Below, piece after piece: positions 30,362 to 38,537 of a stretch of DNA of 43,197 nucleotides. The notes below the pieces were generated by a model. That model saw only the letters and a list, made by a program, of their open reading frames with translations. It made no database searches and was not told the origin of the DNA. Source of the DNA: an uncultured Verrucomicrobiales bacterium (lineage in GTDB: Bacteria; Verrucomicrobiota; Verrucomicrobiia; Verrucomicrobiales; Akkermansiaceae); assembly GCA_937928545.1 (NCBI GenBank), contig CALGJQ010000050.1:1-43197 (forward strand), given 5' to 3'. Each line of letters begins with the position of its first letter. Position 1 is the stretch's first letter. Made by a program: the position numbers and the translations under genes.

Positions 30362-32355
30362 GCCTCGGCAACAAATTCAACTCCAAGAAGACACAGATCA
30401 TCCTCAAAAGAGTCTTTCGCGGAAAATTGCTTCGCCGCCTTCACCACTTCATCCAAGGCATTCCCCCCTCCACTCGTCTTTTCCAGAGCCTTTTGAAGCC
30501 TCTCCACTCCGAACTCCTCGCCATTCCCATCAAGAACCTCGAAGACCCCATCAGTAAACGCCAGAATGCCATTCAAGCCCTTCAAAGGAATCGAGATCTC
30601 GCTAAATTCAAAACCGGCCACCACCCCCAAGGCCGGGCCTTTTACCTGAGGATCAATTTCCAACAGCTCCACTTTCCCATCGCGACGCAGCATCGGGTTC
30701 GGATGCCCCGCTGAGGAAAAACGAATCTCTCCCGCCGCCAAATCTACCACCCCATAAACCGCCGTCGCAAAAATCATCTGCGAAGCACGCTCCAACAAAT
30801 GGCACAGGCCATCATTCAAACCGGTGAGAAAAGCACCCGCCTGATCACCCAACGGCTCATGCTGTTTCTCGATCAAGCCACGCAACATCGAGACAATCAA
30901 AGCAGACCGCACCCCGTGCCCCATGACATCACAAACGAAGAATCCCGCCTTCCCCTCACCCAGCGGAAGGACTTCGAAAAAGTCACCCGCAAGTTTTGAA
31001 GCCGGCTGATAGCGGTGGTGAAAGCGCGCTTTTAAGCCCTTCAAATTGATCGATGGCACTTCGCTCGGAAAGGCCGCCTGCTGAATCTCTCGTGCAAGGT
31101 TCAGTTGCTCTTCCATCGATTCATTCTGACGACCCAGCACATAAGTGATGTGCTCTAATTTCTCGCGTGTCTGCATGAGCGGAGTGACATCTGAGGCAAC
31201 CCCGAAGGTTCCCCGCAAGCTCCCGTCGGCATGATACCAAGGATACTTAGAAGAAACACTCCAAGTAGATGGCTTGTCTTTCCACGACAGCTCTTCGAGC
31301 TTCTGCTCGATCGGCTCGCCAGTCTCCATGATTCTAATTTCATCTGCCTCCGCGCTACGAACGAGAGAAGGATGAAAATAATCACGGTTATGCTTCCCCT
31401 CTAATTCCTCAGGAGAAGCCGCCGCCACTAAATCGGCCATCCGTTGATTCACGAGAATAAAGTTTGAATTCAAGTCTTTGAAAAACACGAGGACCGGAAC
31501 GTTATCGATCACCAATCGTAAAAGGTGGCGCTCCTCACTGATCTCCTGATTCACCCCTTGCAGCTCACTCGCCGCTCGCATGAGCCCATTCTGAACCTCC
31601 ATCAGCTCCGTCACCTCGTGCGTTAAGCCGAAAGTCCCCAAAATCTTACCACTCATGGAGCGCCAAATTTTCTTCGTCACCAAGACCCAAGACTCCGAGC
31701 CATCTTCCCAGACCTCATGCTCCATTATCTCCTCATGCCCCTCCCCGGTCTCCATGATTTTCAGCTCACGAGCGCGCGATTGATCGGCATGCTCTCGATC
31801 AAAGAAATCATGATCTGTCTTTCCGATCAGATCAGCCACAGACTTCGCTCCCATCCGCTCCGCCGTCGCGATGTTCGCTCGCACAAACTTCGAATCGCGA
31901 TCCTTGAAATAAACATTCACCGGGGCGCTATCGAGAACGAGGTCAATCATACTCCGCTCTTCCGCCAGCGCGATCTGAGCATTGCGACGTTTCGAGATAT
32001 CGATCAAACTCCCGACCATCCGGATCGCATTTCCTTCATGATCACGCTCCGGAACTCCACGCACTCGGAACCACTTCCACTCTCCATCGTTACTCCGAAT
32101 CCGAGACTCGGTAGCGAAAAGCTTTCCCCCTCGTAAAATCACCCGATCCAGCTTCCGCTGAAATGTCGGGAGGTCATCAGGGTGCACATTTTCAGTGGCC
32201 TCAGCAAAAATATTAGGAGCCCCGATGCGGCCATAGCCCAGGAACATCAGGAGGCGATTCGAGTAATAGATTTCGCCCGAGGATAAATCCCAATCCCAGA
32301 TTCCCTCATTGGATGCCTTAAAAGCGAGATCCAGTCTTTCGTCTTGTAAATTCAT
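30358..32355 (-). CDS. PAS-PAS-PAS-PP2C (SpoIIE/RsbU-like) phosphatase
   Basis: About 665 residues from ATG 32355, which overlaps the stop of the upstream gene by ATGA. Three PAS domains: residues about 1-115 (ASNEGIWDWDL, GSLIDISKRR), about 125-245 (VNVYFKDRDSKFVRAN) and about 265-385 (VLVFFKDLNSNFILVN). A coiled-coil with LAREIQQAAFPSEVP links to a PP2C domain of the SpoIIE/RsbU type. All expected metal ligands are present: GDFFEV, CDVMGHG, FTDGVFE and DDLCLL. These enzymes dephosphorylate anti-anti-sigma factors or related STAS proteins. No STAS or anti-sigma gene is nearby, so the substrate is unknown. No membrane helices, hence a cytoplasmic sensor. Confidence 0.9.
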   Translation of the reverse strand: MNLQDERLDLAFKASNEGIWDWDLSSGEIYYSNRLLMFLGYGRIGAPNIFAEATENVHPDDLPTFQRKLDRVILRGGKLFATESRIRSNDGEWKWFRVRGVPERDHEGNAIRMVGSLIDISKRRNAQIALAEERSMIDLVLDSAPVNVYFKDRDSKFVRANIATAERMGAKSVADLIGKTDHDFFDREHADQSRARELKIMETGEGHEEIMEHEVWEDGSESWVLVTKKIWRSMSGKILGTFGLTHEVTELMEVQNGLMRAASELQGVNQEISEERHLLRLVIDNVPVLVFFKDLNSNFILVNQRMADLVAAASPEELEGKHNRDYFHPSLVRSAEADEIRIMETGEPIEQKLEELSWKDKPSTWSVSSKYPWYHADGSLRGTFGVASDVTPLMQTREKLEHITYVLGRQNESMEEQLNLAREIQQAAFPSEVPSINLKGLKARFHHRYQPASKLAGDFFEVLPLGEGKAGFFVCDVMGHGVRSALIVSMLRGLIEKQHEPLGDQAGAFLTGLNDGLCHLLERASQMIFATAVYGVVDLAAGEIRFSSAGHPNPMLRRDGKVELLEIDPQVKGPALGVVAGFEFSEISIPLKGLNGILAFTDGVFEVLDGNGEEFGVERLQKALEKTSGGGNALDEVVKAAKQFSAKDSFEDDLCLLGVEFVAEA

Positions 32356-34343
32356 GAGGTCAGGTCCCAAGCAAGGAGACAGATCGCTTTTCGATATTCA
32401 TCAGTCAGACTAAAATCCCCGACAGCCTGAGCAACTCGCTCCATCACCTTCGGGAGATCACCTCCCCGTTCGACCGTGTCTAGCAAGCGGGTCATTCCAA
32501 ATTCCTCCCCGTGATCATCACGAGCCTCTTTCACCCCACTCGTGAAACAGATCATACGTCGCAAACCATTCAACGAGGCGACAATAGAATCATACTCCGT
32601 ATCCTCCATCACGCCCAAGGCAGGACCATTTGCTTTCTCTGGTGGCACTAACTGGCGCACGCCATCTTCAAAAACCGCAATCGGATTCACGTGACCCGCC
32701 ACCGATAATTGAATTTCAAAAGCCTTCAGATCAATCACGCCATAGAAAGCGGTCGCCCGAATACCCAAGCCCGATTCCACGAGAAGATGAGACATTCCCA
32801 AATTCAAACCCGTGAGAAAAGCACCCGCATCTCCCGATGACCCGATCTCTTTTTCAATCAAGCCCCGCAGCATCGACACGATCAAAGCAGACCTCACGCC
32901 CTGCCCTACCACTTCACAAATAAGAAAGCCCACTTTGTCAGGTCCCAAAGGAATGAGCTCAAAAAACTCACCGGTGAGATCGACCGTCGGTTGATAAAGG
33001 CGCTCGAACTTCACGACCCTATCACCCGAAGAAAAGGTCGGGAATTTTTCCGGTAAAAGCGCCAACTGCACCTCACGTGCCAATTTCAACTCAGCCGCCA
33101 TGTCGCGATTCTTATCTTCAAAAGTCTCAGCCAAGTTCTCCAACTTCCGCTGCGCTCTCATGAGGTCAGAAACATCACTGGAAACCCCAAAGGTCCCTAC
33201 CACTTCTCCATCACTATTGCGCCATGGGTACTTGGAAGTCAGCACCCAGGTATCGCTTTTCCCTCGCCAAGTCTCCCGCTCGATCAAGCCCACCATGGGC
33301 TCACCCGTTTCCATAATCCCTTTCTCATCTTCCTCGGCCTGCTGCCAATGGGCGTCTGAGAAAATGTCTCGATCCGACTTATCGTAGAGGTCCTCAGGAT
33401 TTTTGTAACCGAACCATTCGGTGACCGCTTGATTCGCAATCAGAAATTGGTGATCCCGATTCTTAAAGTAAACATTCAGCGGCACGCTATCGATGACGAG
33501 CCTCATCAATTGCCGCTCTTCCTCCATCGTCTTGTTCTGCAAATCCAACTGCGTGGCAATTTGCTCCTGCTCGTTTCTAGTTCGCACCAGCTCAGAAATA
33601 TCACTGGTCACCCCGTAGGTTCCTTTCACCTCGCCACCCTGACCAATCCACGGGTGTTTCGTCGTCTTCACCCAAGTGTCGGGACTGCCCTCCCACTTTT
33701 CATGCTCAGTCTGATCTGTGAAGCCCTTCTTCGAAAGCATGATCCTGACTTCGTCTTCTCTCGCTCGACACGCGTGCTCCTCTTCAAAGAAATCAGCATC
33801 GCTTTTCCCCAGCAATTCTTCCGGACTCTCCAAGCCCATCTTTTTCGCGGTCGATAAGTTCGCCATGACGAAGCGAGATCGATCGTCCTTGAAATAGACG
33901 TTCATCGGAATGTTATCCAAAAGCGTTTTCACAAGGTGCCGCTCTTCTGCCAGCTCTCGCTCCGCGACCATCCGCTTGGAAATATCAATCAAGCTCCCCC
34001 CGATCCGGATGACTTTCCCTAAATTATCCCGCACCGGCGTGCCGCGTACCCGAAACCACTTCCAGCCCCACTTCGCCGTCTTCACCTTCGCCTCGACTGC
34101 AAAGAGATCTTCCCCTTCCTGGATCACCCGGCGCAGTGCTTCGTCCACCAAAGTCACCGACTCCTCATCCATGTGCTCCTTTCGATCTTCAAAAAGATGG
34201 GGCATCTCATCTTTCCGGTAACCCAGAAATCGATACACCCGGGGCGAGTAATAGATACTTTTCTCGACAAGGTCCCAGTCCCAGATTCCCTCTTTCGAGG
34301 CCTGCAATGCCATCTGCAGTCGGTCTTCTCTTCGAGTTCCCAT
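32352..34343 (-). CDS. PAS-PP2C paralogue with lost metal ligands, probable pseudophosphatase
   Basis: 663 residues, closely related to the next gene over its whole length. It has three PAS domains (KEGIWDWDLVEKSIYYS; MNVYFKDDRSRFVMAN; LNVYFKNRDHQFLIAN) and a SpoIIE-like C-terminal domain after LAREVQLALLPEKFP. The metal-binding aspartates are gone: GEFFEL in place of GDFFEV, CEVVGQG in place of CDVMGHG, FTSGVKE in place of FTDGVFE, KAICLL in place of DDLCLL. The fold seems intact (RSALIVSMLRGLIEKEIGSSGD; VAGHVNPI). I infer a regulatory partner of the active enzyme rather than an enzyme. Its stop overlaps the next start by ATGA, and it is the first gene of the operon ending in pfkA. Confidence 0.85.
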   Translation of the reverse strand: MGTRREDRLQMALQASKEGIWDWDLVEKSIYYSPRVYRFLGYRKDEMPHLFEDRKEHMDEESVTLVDEALRRVIQEGEDLFAVEAKVKTAKWGWKWFRVRGTPVRDNLGKVIRIGGSLIDISKRMVAERELAEERHLVKTLLDNIPMNVYFKDDRSRFVMANLSTAKKMGLESPEELLGKSDADFFEEEHACRAREDEVRIMLSKKGFTDQTEHEKWEGSPDTWVKTTKHPWIGQGGEVKGTYGVTSDISELVRTRNEQEQIATQLDLQNKTMEEERQLMRLVIDSVPLNVYFKNRDHQFLIANQAVTEWFGYKNPEDLYDKSDRDIFSDAHWQQAEEDEKGIMETGEPMVGLIERETWRGKSDTWVLTSKYPWRNSDGEVVGTFGVSSDVSDLMRAQRKLENLAETFEDKNRDMAAELKLAREVQLALLPEKFPTFSSGDRVVKFERLYQPTVDLTGEFFELIPLGPDKVGFLICEVVGQGVRSALIVSMLRGLIEKEIGSSGDAGAFLTGLNLGMSHLLVESGLGIRATAFYGVIDLKAFEIQLSVAGHVNPIAVFEDGVRQLVPPEKANGPALGVMEDTEYDSIVASLNGLRRMICFTSGVKEARDDHGEEFGMTRLLDTVERGGDLPKVMERVAQAVGDFSLTDEYRKAICLLAWDLTS

Positions 34344-34489
34344 CTCTATGAACGAACAAACACCACTTGCCTCACGGTCTCAACGCTAAAGCACCGGAAT
34401 CCACCAATGACCAAAATCTGTTGAAGTGATGTTTTGCTCCGCATAATCAATTTAGAAGACCTCCACTTTCGCTTTATCGTGACCGCGCT

Positions 34490-34762
34490 ATGAATCAAAC
34501 ACGACTCTTCAACGACTCCAGCTCTTGGGTGGCCTTCACCAAGGTCTCTTTTCTCATCTCACTCGCAGGCATGATCTTTGGGATCAGCATGCTCCCGCTC
34601 GACATTTGGATCAAAGGATACTTCGCGATGGGCCTCTTCTTCCTCGTCAGCAGCACCATCTCGGTTTCCAAAACCCTCCGCGACAAGCATGAATACGATC
34701 GCATCATTAATCGAGTCGAGGAGGCCAAGACGGAGAAGATCTTGAAGGAATATGGAAGCTAA
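34490..34762 (+). CDS. YiaA/B two-helix domain membrane protein
   Basis: 90 residues: SSSWVAFTKVSFLISLAGMIFGISML and DIWIKGYFAMGLFFLVSSTISVSKTLRD form two transmembrane helices, then a charged C-terminus DRIINRVEEAKTEKILKEYGS. The pattern matches the YiaA/YiaB two-helix family, inner-membrane proteins of unknown function. It is transcribed toward the coiled-coil gene and overlaps its end by 4 bp. Confidence 0.85.
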   Translation: MNQTRLFNDSSSWVAFTKVSFLISLAGMIFGISMLPLDIWIKGYFAMGLFFLVSSTISVSKTLRDKHEYDRIINRVEEAKTEKILKEYGS

Positions 34763-36435
34763 GAGTCGCCGTATTTCTCGGCGTGGAAGGCCGCCGCTTG
34801 CTTGACCCACTCGTCACGCTCAACCCGACCGGGGAAGGCGAGCTTGTCGGAGAAATCCGCCGCTTGCTTATCGGTCCACATCGCAATCTGCTTAAAGCGG
34901 TAGAGTCCGATCTCATGAAGCTTCGCTTCTAAGACTTCGGCAACCCCACTGATCCGCTTCAAGTCATCGATCTTCGATGGTCTCGCCGTATAAAGAACTC
35001 CATAAGTCGGATCGACTTTTACAGGCTCTCCAGCAAAGGGATCAGGCTTCGCAGGAGCAGCCGGCGCTGCCGCAGGCTGAGGCTTATGATAGATATTTAC
35101 GATGGGGGCGAGATGCTCTCCGTGCTCTTCACGATGAAGATCCGCAGCTTGGTTCACCCATTGCTCGCGTTCGACGCGGCCTTTGAAGTCGAGCTTCTCT
35201 GAGAAGGCATCGATATTGTCCTGAGACCAGAGGGCGACCTGCTTGTATTGGTAGACTCCAAAGTCATTCAACTTTGGCTGCAGAACCGGGCCGACTCCAG
35301 AGATCTTGGTGAGATCATCGACCTTGGAAGGACGACTTGAGTAGAGGAAGCCAAGCTTTTCATCCTTCTTAGCGCCACTATCGGCGAAGAAGCTCATTGC
35401 TCCGGCGGGCTTTGGCTGGCGGTTCTTCTCAGATTCAAGATTCAGATTCGCTTGGGTCAATTTACTCTGCACTCCTTCTTTCTCAGCCTGAGCAGCCTTT
35501 AGCTGATCTTGTAAACGGGCCAGGTCAGCAGAAGCTTCACTCTGCTTAGCGAGCTGAGCTTTGAGTTCAGCGACTTGAGATTTGAGTTCCTCACTCTCAT
35601 TCTTACCACCCTCAGATTGGGTTTTGAGAAGACCCATCGCGGTGACATTCTTGGCGAGGTCGGACTCTAATCCACCAAGCTTAGATTCTCTCTCAGAAAG
35701 TTGAGATTTGAGATCACTCACTTCTTTCTGATGTCCCTTTGAAGCGTTCTCGAGGCCGGCAATTTGATCACGGAGTTTGTTGATTTCGTTTTCCTTATCT
35801 GCAGATCCTTTTTCCAGATCAGCAAGTTGTTGTTTCAAGGCGGCGAGTTCTTGGTCTTTGCCTCCGAGACTCGAATCTAGATCCTTGACCTTGCTGCGGA
35901 GTTGATTGGTCTCCCCTTTTCCATCGTCGAATTGAGTCTGGAGCAAACCGAGGGCCGCGACATTTTTAGAAAGATCACCTTTGAGAGAACCGAGCTTACT
36001 TTCGCGCTCATCGAGCTTCGATTTTAAGCCCGTGCGCTCAGCTTCCAACTCACCGAGTTCAGCACTGGACTTTTCTTTGTAGCTTGAGAAGGAGCTGTCG
36101 AGATCGGCAAAGCGAGTGGCTTCGGAAGAAAGCTCATCGTTCAAATCGGTAATCTTCCCATCACGATCAGAAAGCTCACCTTCCCAGTGTTTTTGATGTT
36201 TTTCAAAGAGTCCCGAAAAGCGGGCGCCAAGATCATGTTTCTTCTGATAACCTGAGGCCAGTCCGTTCGCGAGGCGGTCATGCTCAGAAAGGGCGCTTTG
36301 GAGACGGCGAGCGTCTTTATACCAAATCCACCGTGAGAGAGCGAGGCCTGCGAAGAAGAACAAGGCGACCGGAACGAAGAGAGAAATGAGGTAAGGAATT
36401 TTCTGCAGATGTTCGAGAATAGCTAAAGTGATCAT
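34759..36435 (-). CDS. Membrane-anchored coiled-coil protein with two helix-hairpin-helix-like domains
   Basis: 558 residues. A membrane helix at about 14-34 (ISLFVPVALFFFAGLALS) is followed by a long coiled coil (about 40-360). Inside it a unit is duplicated (ERESKLGSLKGDLSKNVAALGLL and ERESKLGGLESDLAKNVTAMGLL). Two copies of a C-terminal domain follow, with DDLTKISGVGPVLQPKLNDFGVYQYKQVALW and DDLKRISGVAEVLEAKLHEIGLYRFKQIAMW. These helix-hairpin-helix-like modules resemble those of predicted flap-endonuclease-like proteins, but no nuclease residues are evident. It could tether DNA or a ring-like partner to the membrane. Last gene of a three-gene operon with an OmpA protein. Confidence 0.75.
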   Translation of the reverse strand: MITLAILEHLQKIPYLISLFVPVALFFFAGLALSRWIWYKDARRLQSALSEHDRLANGLASGYQKKHDLGARFSGLFEKHQKHWEGELSDRDGKITDLNDELSSEATRFADLDSSFSSYKEKSSAELGELEAERTGLKSKLDERESKLGSLKGDLSKNVAALGLLQTQFDDGKGETNQLRSKVKDLDSSLGGKDQELAALKQQLADLEKGSADKENEINKLRDQIAGLENASKGHQKEVSDLKSQLSERESKLGGLESDLAKNVTAMGLLKTQSEGGKNESEELKSQVAELKAQLAKQSEASADLARLQDQLKAAQAEKEGVQSKLTQANLNLESEKNRQPKPAGAMSFFADSGAKKDEKLGFLYSSRPSKVDDLTKISGVGPVLQPKLNDFGVYQYKQVALWSQDNIDAFSEKLDFKGRVEREQWVNQAADLHREEHGEHLAPIVNIYHKPQPAAAPAAPAKPDPFAGEPVKVDPTYGVLYTARPSKIDDLKRISGVAEVLEAKLHEIGLYRFKQIAMWTDKQAADFSDKLAFPGRVERDEWVKQAAAFHAEKYGDS

Positions 36436-36455
36436 GTGAAAAAATGGTTAAGGGA

Positions 36456-36701
36456 TTACGATTGGGGGTCTTCGGGCAGGTCTTCAATGAGACCGGCTAG
36501 TTGGCGGTTGTTGTCAGTGAGCACGTCTTGACGCTCACGGAGCTTGTCGTTCATAGCTTCAATGCGCTCGGCATGAGCCCGGTAATCTCGCCAAAGAATC
36601 CACCCCACGAGGAGGCCGATGAGGAAGACGATGAGCCCACCAATGAGATAGGTTTCAAACGCGTGGGTGTAGAAGAGTTTTCGAGAGGCTAGGATAGTCA
36701 T
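36456..36701 (-). CDS. Small membrane protein
   Basis: 81 residues with one membrane helix (FETYLIGGLIVFLIGLLVGWILW, about 15-37) and a charged, probably coiled, C-terminus (RDYRAHAERIEAMNDKLRERQDVL). The family is unknown to me. The layout mirrors the N-terminus of the next gene (membrane helix, then coiled coil). It starts 24 bp after the OmpA-domain gene stop and ends 20 bp before the coiled-coil gene, so they are likely one operon. Confidence 0.7.
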   Translation of the reverse strand: MTILASRKLFYTHAFETYLIGGLIVFLIGLLVGWILWRDYRAHAERIEAMNDKLRERQDVLTDNNRQLAGLIEDLPEDPQS

Positions 36702-36725
36702 AGTATCTGTGTGTGGTTTTGGGGT

Positions 36726-38177
36726 CTATTGATCGGATTCTTTGTCGGGCTTTTTCGTGAGCGAAATTTCAACACGGCGACTTCTCCAGAGATCCTTTTT
36801 GGCGGTGCGGGAAGTGTCTTCACCAAAGTGCTTCACGGTGAGCCGTTCGGCAGGAACACCCTTGGCAACCAATTGATCGCGGACAGCATTGGCTCGTTTC
36901 ATCGAGAGGGTCTTATTGAAACTCGCATTACCTCGCAGGTCAGCATATCCCCCGACGGTGAGGCCTTGGGTGACATCCTTGGAAGCGAGAATGATTTTGG
37001 CGGCATCGATGATTTTCTGCTCTTCGGTCTCCTTAATAAGCGCTGAGGAACTGCCGAAGTAGACTGCCATTTCCTTGAGCTTCGAGATCATGGCCTCGGC
37101 CTTAATCGGATTACTCGGCATCACTGGTTTTGCGACCGGAGCGAGCTTCCTTACGATCTTGAGATTGGTTGCGCGCTTCGCTTCCGCAGGGAACTTGGCC
37201 ATCTGTCCCTTTACGACATCGTAGTCAGCCCGTTCATCAAAGGTCGCTTCGGCAATAAAGCGATCGTGGTAGTAATGAACTTTTGCGCGGCCGTTTGTGG
37301 TGGAGAGAAATGCAGGGAGAAAGGTCTCAGGACTTTTTGCCCACCAGGTCGGATGAGGCCTCACTGCGAGAGTCGTCTTATCAAAAATACGATCCCCTCT
37401 CGATTCTCGTCTCACAAGATTCAAGAGATGGTCACGAGCATCCTTGTTCGGAAGTAACCCAGTCACCACGATGCTTCGATTGCTCCTTTCCAGACCAAAA
37501 TCTGGGTGTTGGTAGGGTTGCACCTCAAGCTCACTATTGAGATTAGAACCGCTAGACAGCTCTTCCGCACTGCTGGTAAGAGCGGCTTTTTGTTCTTCGT
37601 CATCAAGAAATCCACCAAGCTCAAGATCGGTCGGGCTCCAGGTGAGGGAACCTTCTTGGGCGATCGAAAGGATTTGAGGGGCGAGACCCTTGATCTTTTC
37701 CTTTTCGCCAATGCTTGCGACATCGTCTCGCACTTCAAGTTGATCGACGACCCTGCGTGGGGTCCCACCTTCATCCACTGGGCTTGCCGCAAGATCGACC
37801 AGAAATTTGCGCTCACTTTCATCGCTAATGAGGCCTCTTAAAAGAACCGACTCATCAGCCTGCTCGGCGAGATGGAAATTAGGAGGGGTCAGCGCTCGGG
37901 GAGTGATCAGGTCATCACTGAGATAAAGGCCGATCACCCCATCGAGTTCGTTGAGGAGTTCCTCACTTGCGGCCTCACTGGCAGGCTGTTCTCCGATCGA
38001 ATCAAGGTGATGATTGGCAATTTTCATGCCGGCGGGATCGAGGCCATTTTTGTTAAGAATATTTCTCACCTTGTTCCCAAGATCTTGCTCGATGCGCTCT
38101 TCATAGAGAGGTTTTGCAAAAATCGTGCAGAGAATTAGGGCGATGCTAAAAAGAATAAATCCTACGAGTGCTTTCAT
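36726..38177 (-). CDS. OmpA-domain envelope protein with BON-like repeats
   Basis: 483 residues. A signal or anchor helix at 1-22 (VGFILFSIALILCTIFA) is followed by a region with two or three BON-like modules (SVLLRGLISDESERKFLVDL; SIVVTGLLPNKDARDHLLNL), as in ArfA-type proteins. The C-terminal OmpA/MotB domain runs from about 365: VYFGSSSALI, GYADLRGNASFNKTLSMKRANAVRDQL, VPAERLTVKHFGEDTSR and SRRVEISL. Such domains bind peptidoglycan. The protein could hold the envelope assembly in place. It is first in the operon and its leader has a CCCCAGCCACACACACA stretch similar to that before the next gene. Confidence 0.85.
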   Translation of the reverse strand: MKALVGFILFSIALILCTIFAKPLYEERIEQDLGNKVRNILNKNGLDPAGMKIANHHLDSIGEQPASEAASEELLNELDGVIGLYLSDDLITPRALTPPNFHLAEQADESVLLRGLISDESERKFLVDLAASPVDEGGTPRRVVDQLEVRDDVASIGEKEKIKGLAPQILSIAQEGSLTWSPTDLELGGFLDDEEQKAALTSSAEELSSGSNLNSELEVQPYQHPDFGLERSNRSIVVTGLLPNKDARDHLLNLVRRESRGDRIFDKTTLAVRPHPTWWAKSPETFLPAFLSTTNGRAKVHYYHDRFIAEATFDERADYDVVKGQMAKFPAEAKRATNLKIVRKLAPVAKPVMPSNPIKAEAMISKLKEMAVYFGSSSALIKETEEQKIIDAAKIILASKDVTQGLTVGGYADLRGNASFNKTLSMKRANAVRDQLVAKGVPAERLTVKHFGEDTSRTAKKDLWRSRRVEISLTKKPDKESDQ

Positions 38178-38537
38178 GAAATGTGTGTGTGGCTGGGGCC
38201 GCTTTTTAGACGCCTAAAGGGGGTTCCAATATTCATTACAAATTTCAGTCGGAAATGTAACGCACTTTCCGCATCTCACTCTTCCAAAGAAGCTTAGACA
38301 GTTTCCGACGAAGCTAATTTCCGAGCATCCGGAACATAAATTTAGCCGTAGGAAATTTGGGCTTCAAACCGGCCTTTTTTTGGGAAAACCCTCCGTCCCC
38401 GCTGAGGAAAAAACCCGACTCTTCAGGGGGGGGGGTTGGTGAGACTAATTCCTTCCCATGGGTCATTTTCACCAGCTTCTGCAAGTCAGGCCAAGTGGTC
38501 ATCCGGAGTCCAAGCGAGGTCAGAAGCACCTCGTGAA
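38178..38537. other. Intergenic region between sulfatase operon end and OmpA operon start
   Basis: Contains the leader of the OmpA-domain gene and a G9 homopolymer near 38427-38435. Short open frames here look spurious. No clear terminator for the sulfatase operon was recognised. Confidence 0.5.
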
